In this document: positions 9,611-19,072 of the stretch, one piece after another
Layout: each line of letters begins with the position of its first letter
Numbering within the stretch: the stretch's first letter is position 1
Source of the DNA: Actinomycetes bacterium
Lineage (GTDB): Bacteria > Actinomycetota > Acidimicrobiia > Spongiisociales > JAHEDJ01
Assembly (NCBI GenBank): GCA_024641245.1
Contig: JAHEDK010000014.1
Span: forward strand, 1-64,000
Length of the DNA: 64,000 bases
Direction: 5' to 3'
Position numbers and translations under genes: made by a program
Notes under the pieces: model-generated
What the model saw: the letters and a program-made list of their open reading frames with translations, nothing else
Told to the model about the DNA's origin: nothing
The model's database searches: none

Positions 9611-10093
9611 TCAGCCCTCCTCGCCGACGCGGTGAAGTTCCGCCTCGAGATGGAACTGATAGGCCTCGCCGACCGCCTCCATGTCGAGGCGGTAGTGGAG
9701 CACCCGGCCGTCGACCTCCAATCGGCGTCCAACGCCGACGACCTCCTTGGCTGTGGGGGTCAGGGCAACACCGGTGGTGCGCAGGTCGATCGTGGTGCCG
9801 TTGAGCCGTCCTGTGTGGACTTCCACGATCCCGCTCGGTTGGGCGAGGACCAGTTCGACGGCTCCGTCCCCTCCGCTGCGAAAGTAGCCCGTCTCGCTGT
9901 GCAGCGGTGCTCGGTCGGGGAGCGCCCATGTTCGCTGACGGTAGACCAAGAACGGTTTGCCGACGTGGCTGAACTGGACTTCTTCTCCGTAGTCGAACGA
10001 ATCGATGGTCGGGTAGTCCCCGTGACCGGTCCCTTGCCACGTGCCCAGCAGGAAAGCTAGTGGGCTGATATCCGGGTGAACCTCGCCGGTCAC
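9611..10093 (-). CDS. Nitrobindin / FABP-like (THAP4-type heme-binding) protein
   Basis: LAFLLGTWQGTGHGDYPTIDSFDYGEEVQFSHVGKPFLVYRQRTW...SETGYFR; GxWxGxG motif; GTG start with GAAAGGA upstream chosen. Confidence 0.8.
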   Translation of the reverse strand: MTGEVHPDISPLAFLLGTWQGTGHGDYPTIDSFDYGEEVQFSHVGKPFLVYRQRTWALPDRAPLHSETGYFRSGGDGAVELVLAQPSGIVEVHTGRLNGTTIDLRTTGVALTPTAKEVVGVGRRLEVDGRVLHYRLDMEAVGEAYQFHLEAELHRVGEEG

Positions 10094-10189
10094 GATGTTT
10101 CCTTTCGCGATGTGGTTCAAGCCTAGAGGCGCCGGATCCTGGTTCTGTCGGGATTCGCGACGGCGGCCGGCGCGCCTACGCTGGTCGGG

Positions 10190-12265
10190 ATGTTCGATTC
10201 GATCGTGAAGCGGTACCGGGATTCGCGCGGAGCAAGCCAGACCGGCGACACAGCCTGGACGCTTGCGCTCGCCGCCCTCGTCGGTGTTGCGGTGGGTGCC
10301 GCCGCAGCTCTATTGATCTTCGTGGTGGACGTTGTCCGGGACCTCTTCGCAGACGGCGGGGAGAGCCTGGGAATTGGGGAGTGGATCGTGTTCCTCTCTG
10401 TTCCCATCGGGTTCCTCGGCGCCTTTTGGATCGCCACACGCTTTGCTCCTGAGGTCGAGGGTGACGGAGTGCCCGAGGCGGCGGTCGGGCTCGCCCTCCA
10501 CGGCGGGTACCTGGCCAGTCGTTCGGTTCCGTTCAAGATCCTCGCCACCGCCCTCACGCTGGGAGGCGGTGGGTCGGCCGGTCGGGAGGGGCCGGTTGTT
10601 CAGATTGGAGCAGCCATTGGGTCGTTCGTGTCGCGCAAGGCCCGGCTTGGCGAAGACCAGATCAGGGGCATGGTTGCGGCCGGCGCCGGCGCCGCAATTG
10701 GCGCCAGCTTCAACGCCCCGATTGCCGGCATGTTGTTCGCCATGGAGGTAATCCTCCGTAGCTTCGCGGCCCGGCATCTGAGTTCGGTTGTGGTCGCCTC
10801 TGTTGCGGCAGCCGTGACGGCCGAGGGACTGTCGAATGCGTTCGGATTGGATGAGGTCTTGCTCGTGGCATTCCCGTTCGGCATGGACGATTCGCGAGAG
10901 TTGTTGCTGTATCTGCTGCTCGGGCTGGTCGTGGTCGTCGTCGCCTGGGCATTCCTGCGGTCGCTCGACATCGTGGAGACATTGGCCGCCCGGATGCCGG
11001 GTCCGAAGTGGGCCAGGCCGGTGTTGTTCGGGCTGGTGGTCGCCTCCATCGGGTTCTTCGAGCCGCAGGTGCTCGGAACCGGTCAGGTGTTCACGCGTCA
11101 GACCTTGCAGTTGGTGGCGGAGAGCGACGACGTGTGGTGGGCGCTCTTGCTCCTGGTCGGGTTGAAGCTGGTCGCCACTACCACGACGCTCTCCTCGCGC
11201 GGATCGGGTGGGGCGTTTATGCCGTCCCTCTTCCTGGGTGCCGCGCTCGGTGCGGGGTTCGGCGAGTTCCTCGCTCCTCATTGGACGATCTCTGAGCTGC
11301 ATCCCGGGGCCTTTGCCATAGTCGGCATGGCCGCTATGTTCGCCGCCGTCGCCAGGGCGCCCCTCACCGCCATTCTCATCGTCTATGAGATCATCGGGAG
11401 GGACTACGCGCTGATCCTCCCGTTGATGCTGGCCGCCGCCATCGCCACGGTGCTCACCGATTTGCTGCATCCCGAGAGCGTCTACACGATGCCGCTGAAG
11501 CGACGCGGCATCGTTCTGACCACCGTCGGCGAGGTCGATCTGCTCGATACGATCTCGGTTGGCGAGGTCATGTCGACGAATGCCGCTCTCGCCAGCCCGG
11601 CGATGACCTTGCGGGAACTTCAGGGCGAGCTCGATCGTTACCGCCATCACGGCATGGCCGTCGTTCACGAGGATCGGCTCGTTGGTCTCATCACCGTCAG
11701 CGACATCATGCGAGCCGGAGGAGCACGTGATGATCTCACCGTTGCCCATGCCATGACGCCTCGCCCCGTCACCGTGCAACCATCGACCCCCGTGTCGGCG
11801 GCACTCGAGCGGATGGCCGCCCTCGGGATCGGACGAATGCCGGTCGTGGCGGATGACGATCCCGGTCGCCTGGTCGGTATGTTCCGCCGGGAGGATGCAG
11901 TCCGTTCCTACCACTATGCCCTGGCCGCCACCACCGGACGGAAACTCGACCGTCAGCGGATGGCGACCAGGACCGATCCCGGCACCCGGTTCTTCGACTT
12001 CCGGGTCCCGCCGGGTTCCTTTGCCGACGGTCGGCCGCTCAGTGAGGTGACCTGGCCGGAGGGTTGCACGCTCGTTTCCGTGCGCCGGCACACTGATGTG
12101 ATGGTGCCGACCGGCGGAACCGTCCTCGAGAGCGGCGACGTCGTTACCGCATTCGGAACGACGCGCGGGTATTACCGGTTGATCGATCGGCTCAACGCGA
12201 CGGCCGACGAACCAACCGCAGAAATCGAAATCGAAGACCTCAACGAGAAACCAGACGAACACTGA
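10190..12265 (+). CDS. ClC family chloride channel/antiporter with CBS pair and C-terminal TrkA-C-like domain
   Basis: GGSAGREGPVVQIGAAIGS, GSGGAFMPSLFLGAALG, CBS repeats VGEVMSTNA.. / VAHAMTPRPV.. Confidence 0.92.
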   Translation: MFDSIVKRYRDSRGASQTGDTAWTLALAALVGVAVGAAAALLIFVVDVVRDLFADGGESLGIGEWIVFLSVPIGFLGAFWIATRFAPEVEGDGVPEAAVGLALHGGYLASRSVPFKILATALTLGGGGSAGREGPVVQIGAAIGSFVSRKARLGEDQIRGMVAAGAGAAIGASFNAPIAGMLFAMEVILRSFAARHLSSVVVASVAAAVTAEGLSNAFGLDEVLLVAFPFGMDDSRELLLYLLLGLVVVVVAWAFLRSLDIVETLAARMPGPKWARPVLFGLVVASIGFFEPQVLGTGQVFTRQTLQLVAESDDVWWALLLLVGLKLVATTTTLSSRGSGGAFMPSLFLGAALGAGFGEFLAPHWTISELHPGAFAIVGMAAMFAAVARAPLTAILIVYEIIGRDYALILPLMLAAAIATVLTDLLHPESVYTMPLKRRGIVLTTVGEVDLLDTISVGEVMSTNAALASPAMTLRELQGELDRYRHHGMAVVHEDRLVGLITVSDIMRAGGARDDLTVAHAMTPRPVTVQPSTPVSAALERMAALGIGRMPVVADDDPGRLVGMFRREDAVRSYHYALAATTGRKLDRQRMATRTDPGTRFFDFRVPPGSFADGRPLSEVTWPEGCTLVSVRRHTDVMVPTGGTVLESGDVVTAFGTTRGYYRLIDRLNATADEPTAEIEIEDLNEKPDEH

Positions 12266-12266
12266 G

Positions 12267-12315
12267 CCGCACTCGCGACTCGCGACTAGAGACTCGCGAC
12301 TCGCGACTCGCGACT
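12267..12315. repeat. Heptanucleotide tandem repeat (CGCGACT family, about 7 units)
   Basis: CCGCACT CGCGACT CGCGACT AGAGACT CGCGACT CGCGACT CGCGACT; overlaps bpa stop codon. Confidence 0.88.
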
Positions 12316-12790
12316 AGAGGTACACCCCTGGGAACTCTTCCTTTTCCTCAACTGCGGGCAGCGCCGGCTGCTGTTGCATTTGCTGCAGTTGAGCCCGGGT
12401 GGCCAGTTGCTGACTGAACAACGAGGCCTGGATACCATGAAACAGTCCTTCGAGCCAGCCGATCAACTGTGCCTGTGCGATTCGCAGCTCCGACTCGCTC
12501 GGCGTTTCGGTGTGAATGGGAACGAAGATGTCGTTGAACTCTTCGCGAAGGTCTTCGGACAGTACGCCCTCGAGTTCGGCCAGCGTCCGCTGGTGGATGT
12601 CCAGCAGCCTGCGGCGTCCTGCTTCGTCGAGCGGCGCCTGGCGCACCTCGTCCAGCATCGCTCTCGTCATCGAGGCAAGCCGGATCAGCTTCGTCGGGTG
12701 TGTGACGAAACTCTCTTCCTTGACTTCCACGGCTGATTCCGGCGTCTCAACGACTTCCGGATGCAGCGGTTGTTCGGGTTCGGCGGTCAT
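12314..12790 (-). CDS. bpa: Bacterial proteasome activator (Bpa/PafE, DUF2587)
   Basis: HPTKLIRLASMTRAMLDEVRQAPLDEAGRRRLLDIHQRTLAELE...LREEF; C-terminal GVYL; GAGGAG RBS. Confidence 0.9.
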   Translation of the reverse strand: MTAEPEQPLHPEVVETPESAVEVKEESFVTHPTKLIRLASMTRAMLDEVRQAPLDEAGRRRLLDIHQRTLAELEGVLSEDLREEFNDIFVPIHTETPSESELRIAQAQLIGWLEGLFHGIQASLFSQQLATRAQLQQMQQQPALPAVEEKEEFPGVYL

Positions 12791-12842
12791 TCGTCTCCTC
12801 GAAGATGTCTCTCAATGAAGCCTAGCGATGGCCCGAGATTTC

Positions 12843-13589
12843 TCATCCGCGGTCTGCCTTCTCCGCAGCCAGACGCTCCAGGAAGTGTTCGGAGTCGACG
12901 CCGGCATCCGGCCCGAACACCCTGGTTCGCAGCGGGTCGGCGATCCGGGTGGCGATCCTGCGGCGGGTCTCGGCGTCGAGTTCGTCGCGCCGTTCGAGGA
13001 ACTGACGAACGATGGCGATTTCAGTTGTGCTCACTCCGCTCACGTCCCAGACCGGGCTCGTCGGTAGGACTGCCGGAAGGCCGGCGAGGAGGGTGCCGGT
13101 GCTCCTTGCAGCCCGCCGATCTCGGATCACGATCGTCGAGGCGGCGATGTCGCCAAGGCGCTGGTGCTTGCCGGTAGTGACGATGGCGATGATTCCGATG
13201 AAGTACACCCCCGGCAGGAGGTCGACGATGCGAATGATGTTCCGAATGGCACTGGCAGTGAACTGCACGGGTCCGCCTCCGGTGGTGACGACGCGGATGC
13301 CGGTTGCCCGTTTTCCGGGGGTTCGTCCCGAGTTCAGGCTTTCGAAGGCGATGTCGTATCCGAAGAACAGCACAAAGACCACGATGGAAACGAAGGCGGT
13401 CGCCAGCGCCGAGCCATCCTCCCCCAGTCCGGAGAGGAACCAGCTGAAGAGGAGAACCACCAGCAGCACAGCCCCTTTGATGATCGTGTCGAGGAGGCTG
13501 GCGGCAGCGCGGGAGCCGAGACCCGCTAGCGTCAGCTCCAGCGTGACACCCTCGGGGGTCTGGATGGTGATGCGATCGTCGAGTTCCAC
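12843..13589 (-). CDS. RDD family membrane protein
   Basis: GLGSRAAASLLDTIIKGAV...SGRTPGKRATGIRVV...QRLGDIAASTIVI; start near GTG 13589 inferred, longer ORF reading rejected. Confidence 0.8.
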   Translation of the reverse strand: MELDDRITIQTPEGVTLELTLAGLGSRAAASLLDTIIKGAVLLVVLLFSWFLSGLGEDGSALATAFVSIVVFVLFFGYDIAFESLNSGRTPGKRATGIRVVTTGGGPVQFTASAIRNIIRIVDLLPGVYFIGIIAIVTTGKHQRLGDIAASTIVIRDRRAARSTGTLLAGLPAVLPTSPVWDVSGVSTTEIAIVRQFLERRDELDAETRRRIATRIADPLRTRVFGPDAGVDSEHFLERLAAEKADRG

Positions 13590-13592
13590 GGC

Positions 13593-14552
13593 ATGAACCT
13601 TAAACGGTTCATCGATGAACGGAGCGCGCGATGGGGAGAACTCGGCAGCCTTGTTGAGCAAGCAGGGACCCGTCCGGAGAAGCTCGATCCCGGCGCACTC
13701 CTGAGGCTTGGGTCGCTCTATCGGAGTACGACGGCCGACCTTGCGCTGGCAAGGAGGAGATTCCCGCACGATCCGGTCGTCGGCCGGTTGGAGGACCTCG
13801 TCGGCAGGTCCAGACATCTCGTGTACGAGGGAGGCATTCGCCGGCAGACCGTGCGGGAGTTCTTCAACCGCACCTACTGGAGGTTGTTGACCGAGCGCTC
13901 TTCCATGTTGATGCTGGCGGGGGTTGTGTTGTTCGCCCCTGCGATTCTGGCGGCGGCCTGGGCGCTCGCCGAGCCCGAGGCGGCGCAAGCTGTGGTCCCG
14001 GCGGGTTTCCTCTGGGTTACCGAGCCGCGACCGGAAGGGACGGACATGGGTCTGTCGACGGCAGGTCTCGCCGGGTTCTCGACGTTCGTCTTCGTGAACA
14101 ATATCCAGGTGACGCTCCTCGCCTTTGCACTCGGCATCTTCTGGGGAGTCGGCACCGGTTGGGTTCTTTTCCAGAACGGTCTGATTCTTGGCGCGGTGGC
14201 CGGGTTGGGGGTCGAGGCCGGGAATGGGGATCTTCTCGTTGCCGCACTGGCAGGTCATGGCATCCTCGAGTTGAGCTGCATCGTCGTGGCGGGGACGGCG
14301 GGTCTATCGCTCGGTCGTTCGATACTCCGTCCCGGCCGTCTGACACGGCGGCAATCGCTGGTGAGTGAAGCCCGGGCGTCGGTCCAAATCGTGGTGGGTA
14401 CGGTTCCCTGGTTGATACTCGCCGGACTGTTGGAGGGGTTCCTGAGCAGGATCGGCCTCGGCCCGACCCCCGTGACCTTGGTCGGAGTGACGGTCGGAGT
14501 GGTGTTCTGGGGTCTCCTCGTGTGGCGAGGCAGGTCACCGCGTCCTGGATAG
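13593..14552 (+). CDS. Stage II sporulation protein M-like (SpoIIM/DUF95) membrane protein
   Basis: MNLKRFIDERSARWGELGSLVEQ...FVFVNNIQVTLLAFALGIFWGVGT...GILELSCIVVAG. Confidence 0.85.
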   Translation: MNLKRFIDERSARWGELGSLVEQAGTRPEKLDPGALLRLGSLYRSTTADLALARRRFPHDPVVGRLEDLVGRSRHLVYEGGIRRQTVREFFNRTYWRLLTERSSMLMLAGVVLFAPAILAAAWALAEPEAAQAVVPAGFLWVTEPRPEGTDMGLSTAGLAGFSTFVFVNNIQVTLLAFALGIFWGVGTGWVLFQNGLILGAVAGLGVEAGNGDLLVAALAGHGILELSCIVVAGTAGLSLGRSILRPGRLTRRQSLVSEARASVQIVVGTVPWLILAGLLEGFLSRIGLGPTPVTLVGVTVGVVFWGLLVWRGRSPRPG

Positions 14553-14586
14553 CCCGGCCTGCCTATTGCCACTAGCTAGCCTCGAT

Positions 14587-15831
14587 CTAGAGCCGGGCCC
14601 GCGCCTTCGCTCTGATGTAGGCGCCGACACACGCTGTACTGAGTTGCTCGATTGGCGTCTCGATCACGTCTGCCCCCACCCTGCGAATTGCGGTGACGGC
14701 ACCCGTACGGGCGTCGAGCATGTCGAGTGCGACGGTGGCACGATGGAGGTCGGTGAGGTCGGCAGGGTCGGTGCGAATCGCCGCGTCGATGTCGGGATCG
14801 CGCGGCGTCCCGACCGCGATCGCGTGCCGTCGGGCCATTATCGCAATGGCTTCCGCCAACGGTTGGGCGGCGGCCGGTTCGATCAGGTCGGTGAGCACCA
14901 GGACGAATGCCCGTTTACCCGAGTCGATGGTGCGAAAGGCAAGTTCATAGTCGGACTCGGCCGGTGATGGTTCGATGTCGTAGATGGAACGGACGACTGC
15001 CGCCCCACCGTTGCGGCGGGGTCTGAGATGGAGGCGGATCCGGTTGTCGAAGACGATGACGCCGCACCGATCGCCGATCTCATCGGCGACTGCGGCTATG
15101 GCCGCCACCACATCGACGGCCGCGTCGAGGCGGGTACGTCCGGCGATGGGGGCGCCCATCAGCCGGCCGGCATCGACGACGCACATCACTTCGCGGTCTT
15201 GTTCGACTCTCCACTGATTGCTCATCGGCCGGCCGAGCCTGGCGGAGGCCCGCCAGTTCACCTGCCTGATGTCGTCGTCGGGTTGGTAGTCCCTGATCGA
15301 CTCAAACTCGGTGCCGAGCCCGAGCGGTCCGCGCGATCGCTTTCCTTCCTCCTGGAGCCGGCCGTGACGTACGGCGATTGCGAGGCGCCGCGCCGCCGGC
15401 ATGTCGGGATAGACCTGCACCGTTCCGGTTGGCCCCGCTCGGTGGTGAACGGCTGCGAGGCCGAGAGGACCGATCATCCGGATGGCGGGCCGGGGGAGTT
15501 CGTGTTCCCCCCGGCGGGTGGCAATGATGGATGCAACCAACTGATCGTCGGCTTCGCGAGGCTCGAGCAGGAGATCGGGCGGTGCCGGCTGCCGGATCCG
15601 GATCCGGCCGGGGCCCGGATCTGCGCTGATGGTGAGCGTTTCAGGGACACCGCGCGAAAGGATGTTGGGAAGAGTGCGCCGGATCGTGGGGAGCCGGCGC
15701 AGGCGGCGGGCGTCGATCGTGACGGCAACGCCCACGGCAATGGCGGCCAGGGCGGCAATCGGGCCGGGAATCAGCAGCGCACCGGCGGCAATGATGGCGA
15801 GGAGCGTGGCTGCCCTAGGTGTCGGGCTCAC
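14587..15831 (-). CDS. DUF58 domain-containing protein
   Basis: EFESIRDYQPDDDIRQVNWRASARLGRPMSNQWRVEQDREVMCVVDAGRLM. Confidence 0.9.
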   Translation of the reverse strand: MSPTPRAATLLAIIAAGALLIPGPIAALAAIAVGVAVTIDARRLRRLPTIRRTLPNILSRGVPETLTISADPGPGRIRIRQPAPPDLLLEPREADDQLVASIIATRRGEHELPRPAIRMIGPLGLAAVHHRAGPTGTVQVYPDMPAARRLAIAVRHGRLQEEGKRSRGPLGLGTEFESIRDYQPDDDIRQVNWRASARLGRPMSNQWRVEQDREVMCVVDAGRLMGAPIAGRTRLDAAVDVVAAIAAVADEIGDRCGVIVFDNRIRLHLRPRRNGGAAVVRSIYDIEPSPAESDYELAFRTIDSGKRAFVLVLTDLIEPAAAQPLAEAIAIMARRHAIAVGTPRDPDIDAAIRTDPADLTDLHRATVALDMLDARTGAVTAIRRVGADVIETPIEQLSTACVGAYIRAKARARL

Positions 15832-16757
15832 TTCGGCACTGGTACCGCCGCCAGGGCAGCGGCGACGGCGTCGTCGGCGCGATATCGCTCGAGCTCGGCC
15901 TCCGGGCGAATGATCAACCGGTGGCGGAGCACCGACGGGGCCGTCCGATGAATGTCGTCCGGGGTGACGAAGTCGCGGTCGGCCATTCGCGCGAAGGCCC
16001 TGGCCGCAGCCAGGAGGTGGACTGCTGCGCGCGGGCTTGCGCCGAGTTCGACGGACGGCAATGTCCGGGTAGTGCGGACCAGAGTCGCAACATAGGCGAC
16101 GATCTCAGGTTCGACATGGGTTGCATCGATCGTCGCCCGCATGCCGAGAATCTCGTCGGAAGAGGTGATCGTGTTGACGTCGGCCAGCGTCGCCGGCCTC
16201 AGTCCCGCCCGACCCAGGCCGAGCAGCGCCACCTCTTCGGACTCAGACGGATAGTCGATGTCGATCTTCATCAGGAACCGGTCGAGTTGCGCTTCCGGGA
16301 GCGGGTAGGTGCCTTCGTATTCGATCGGATTCTGGGTCGCCACGACCAGGAATGGTGATGGCAGCGGGTGAGTGACACCATCTACGGTGACCTGCTGCTC
16401 TTCCATCGCCTCGAGCAGGGCGGCCTGCGTTTTGGGAGGTGTCCGGTTGATTTCATCGGCGAGGAGCACGTTGGTGAAGACCGGTCCCGGACGAAAGGCG
16501 AGATCGCCCCTGCTCAAAGTCACGGTTCCGGTGAGGTCGGAGGGGAGCATGTCCGGTGTGAACTGCACCCGGCGGAACTGCATCCCCAGCGCTCTGGATG
16601 TTGCGTTGGCGAGCAGCGTCTTTCCGGTGCCGGGCACCCCTTCGAGGAGCACGTGACCACCGACCACGGTGGCCACGAGGAGTGCGTCGATGGCCGCGTC
16701 CTGGCCGACCACCACCTTGCGGATCTCAGCTACCAGTCGATCTCGAAGTGTCTTCAC
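15828..16757 (-). CDS. MoxR family AAA+ ATPase
   Basis: GHVLLEGVPGTGKTLLANATSRALG...RVQFTPDMLPSDLTG...ADEINRTPPKTQAALLEAMEEQQVT; GTG start. Confidence 0.93.
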   Translation of the reverse strand: MKTLRDRLVAEIRKVVVGQDAAIDALLVATVVGGHVLLEGVPGTGKTLLANATSRALGMQFRRVQFTPDMLPSDLTGTVTLSRGDLAFRPGPVFTNVLLADEINRTPPKTQAALLEAMEEQQVTVDGVTHPLPSPFLVVATQNPIEYEGTYPLPEAQLDRFLMKIDIDYPSESEEVALLGLGRAGLRPATLADVNTITSSDEILGMRATIDATHVEPEIVAYVATLVRTTRTLPSVELGASPRAAVHLLAAARAFARMADRDFVTPDDIHRTAPSVLRHRLIIRPEAELERYRADDAVAAALAAVPVPK

Positions 16758-16810
16758 CCTATTGCTCCCGGCTCAATCGAAGCAGCCTAGTGAGGGGATC
16801 CCGATCGTTT

Positions 16811-16845
16811 GCCTACTGCCTATTGCCTACTGCCATTTGCCTGTT
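16811..16845. repeat. Heptanucleotide tandem repeat (GCCTAYT family, 5 units)
   Basis: GCCTACT GCCTATT GCCTACT GCCATTT GCCTGTT in the divergent moxR/ABC gap. Confidence 0.8.
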
Positions 16846-16888
16846 GATCAACTAGCTTGATGTATTCGACGAGTCGAGGGGACCTTCA

Positions 16889-19072
16889 TTGCTGCGGCGC
16901 ATCCTTGCGTTCTGGCGACCACATCGATGGCTCGGGGCGGGCCTGATCGCAACGATGTTGCTCAAGACGGTCTTCACCGTCATCCTCGCTCTGAGCATCA
17001 AGCTCATCATTGACGGTGTGGTCGGACAACCCGAGATGTCGGTCGGGCTCATCGTCGCGTTGCTGGTATCCGGGTTTCTGATCTCCGCAGCCGCCAGCGT
17101 ATTCAACGGCTACCTGGTAGCACGGGCAGGAGCCGACATCCTGGCCGACGTCAGAACGTCCTTGTTCGATCGACTCCAGGTGCTGTCGATGAGTTTCCAT
17201 CGCCGGTCGCAGGCCGGCGACCTCCTGGCCCGCTTTTCCTCTGACATCGCCCAGCTTTCCGGCGGGGTCATCAAGCAACCGATCATCGGATTGACGAGCG
17301 TTGTGGCGCTGGTCTTCTACGTTCCCGTCATGGTCACTCTTGAACCCCGCCTGGCGTTGCCCGCCATCCTGGCCATGCCCCTTGTCGTGTACCTCGTCAA
17401 CCGCTATGCACCCGACCCCGATCGGGCCCTCGATGACGAGAAACAGAAGATCGCCGGCGTGTTGAGTGAGGTTTCGGAGAATCTTCGTGCCCAACCGATC
17501 ATCCGGGCGTTCAGCCTGCACTCATGGTCGGAAGCAAGATTCCGGAGCCGAATCGAGGAGCTGCACGAGGCGTCCTCTCTTGCTGAATTCCGGATTCAGC
17601 TGGTAGCCACGCTCTCCGAGTACTCGGTGGCGCTCGTGCAGGTCATGATCGTGGGGATGGGCGCCGTTCTAGCCCTCGGGGGGACGCTCGAAGCCGGGAC
17701 GCTGGCAGCTTTTGTGGCGTTGCTCGTCGAGTTCACCTGGGAAACGCAGGTCATCGGACGGGACGTGCTTCCGGAGATCAGGAAAGCCTGGAGTGGTGTC
17801 CGTCGGATCGATTCTCTGCTGGCGACGATGCCCGCCGTCACCGGAGGCGAGGTCCGGCACGCGGTCCCGGCGCTGCAAACCGCGATCCGGTTCGAGGACG
17901 TTCGTTTCAGCTACTCGTCGGATGGCGCACCGCAACTTCACGACGTGAGTCTCACCATCGAAGCCGGAACGTATGTCGCGATTGTGGGAGCGAGCGGATC
18001 CGGAAAGAGCACGCTGCTGGCGTTGTTGTTGCGGTTCTTCGATCCGGACGCCGGTCGCACCACGATCGATTCCGTCGATGTGACCGAGATCGACCCGCCG
18101 GACCTGCGCGCAATGATGGGCATCGTATTCCAGGATACGTTCCTCTTCAATGTCACATTCGGCGAGAACATCCTGCTCGCCGATCCGAGCGCAAGCACTG
18201 ATCAGCTCGAGGCGGCGATCGCGGCCGCCGGGTTGAGTGAACTCGTCGAGCGCCTGCCGGACGGCCTCGACACCATCGTCGGGGAGAGTGGTAGGCAGCT
18301 CTCGGGCGGTCAAGCCCAGCGCATCGGATTGGCCCGCGCACTCCTTCGACGGCCGCCACTTCTGCTGCTCGACGAGGCGACCTCAGCACTCGACCCATCG
18401 ACGGAAGCCGATGTCGTGGACGCAATCGAGCGACTCCGCCACGGACGCACCGTCGTCATGGTGACCCACCGGCTGCAGACGGCCGTGAATGCCGACCTGA
18501 TCGTCGTGATGCGCGACGGCACGATCGACGAGATCGGGCGCTTCGATCAGCTGGAGCAGGCGGGTGGCACGTTCGCCGAGATGTGGAAGAAGCAGCAGGG
18601 TTTCACCATCAGCAGAGACGGCCGGTCGGCATCAGTGACCGCCGAGCGGCTGGGTGGAATGGCACTCTTCTCTGGACTCCCGCACGCCCAACTCGAAAAC
18701 CTCGCCGGCCGGTTCGCTGCTGAGCAGTACCAACAAGGGGCGATCGTGTTCGAGGAGGGCGAACCGGGCGATCGCTTCTACGTGATTGTACGGGGCGTGG
18801 TCGAGGTGCTGACCGGGGCAGGTGACGGCAGGCAGGTTGTTGCTCATCTCGAAGATGGAGACTTCTTCGGCGAGATGGCCCTGCTCGACGACGCTCCCCG
18901 CAACGCCACGGTCACGGCGGTCACGCCGACTACGGCCCTCAGTCTCGATTGCCGTCGGTTCGAAGAGTTGCTGGCGGATGCGCCAGAAATGGAGCGAGTC
19001 GTTCGCCGCGTTGCCGCCGCCCGCGCCCGTGCCAACGGACGATCTGAGCAGGAGCGCCCGGCTAACGCGTGA
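16889..19072 (+). CDS. ABC exporter (TM + ATPase) fused to a C-terminal cyclic-nucleotide-binding-like domain
   Basis: VAIVGASGSGKSTLL, LSGGQAQRIGLARALLRRPPLLLLDEATSALD; C-term GAIVFEEGEPGDRFYVIVRGVVEVL...GDFFGEMALLDDAPRNATVTA; TTG start. Confidence 0.88.
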   Translation: MLRRILAFWRPHRWLGAGLIATMLLKTVFTVILALSIKLIIDGVVGQPEMSVGLIVALLVSGFLISAAASVFNGYLVARAGADILADVRTSLFDRLQVLSMSFHRRSQAGDLLARFSSDIAQLSGGVIKQPIIGLTSVVALVFYVPVMVTLEPRLALPAILAMPLVVYLVNRYAPDPDRALDDEKQKIAGVLSEVSENLRAQPIIRAFSLHSWSEARFRSRIEELHEASSLAEFRIQLVATLSEYSVALVQVMIVGMGAVLALGGTLEAGTLAAFVALLVEFTWETQVIGRDVLPEIRKAWSGVRRIDSLLATMPAVTGGEVRHAVPALQTAIRFEDVRFSYSSDGAPQLHDVSLTIEAGTYVAIVGASGSGKSTLLALLLRFFDPDAGRTTIDSVDVTEIDPPDLRAMMGIVFQDTFLFNVTFGENILLADPSASTDQLEAAIAAAGLSELVERLPDGLDTIVGESGRQLSGGQAQRIGLARALLRRPPLLLLDEATSALDPSTEADVVDAIERLRHGRTVVMVTHRLQTAVNADLIVVMRDGTIDEIGRFDQLEQAGGTFAEMWKKQQGFTISRDGRSASVTAERLGGMALFSGLPHAQLENLAGRFAAEQYQQGAIVFEEGEPGDRFYVIVRGVVEVLTGAGDGRQVVAHLEDGDFFGEMALLDDAPRNATVTAVTPTTALSLDCRRFEELLADAPEMERVVRRVAAARARANGRSEQERPANA

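Noticed and set aside
10310-12262. 650-aa minus-strand ORF
   Set aside because: Shadow ORF fully antisense to the ClC channel gene; biased low-complexity R/G/H/D composition typical of high-GC antisense frames
12267-12315. CRISPR array
   Set aside because: Units are 7 bp with no unique spacers and no cas genes nearby
12843-14258. 471-aa reading of the RDD gene
   Set aside because: N-terminal 220 residues are antisense to the SpoIIM-like gene and low-complexity; RDD domain starts near 13589
14017-14538. 173-aa minus-strand R/P/S-rich ORF
   Set aside because: Antisense to the SpoIIM-like gene, no motifs
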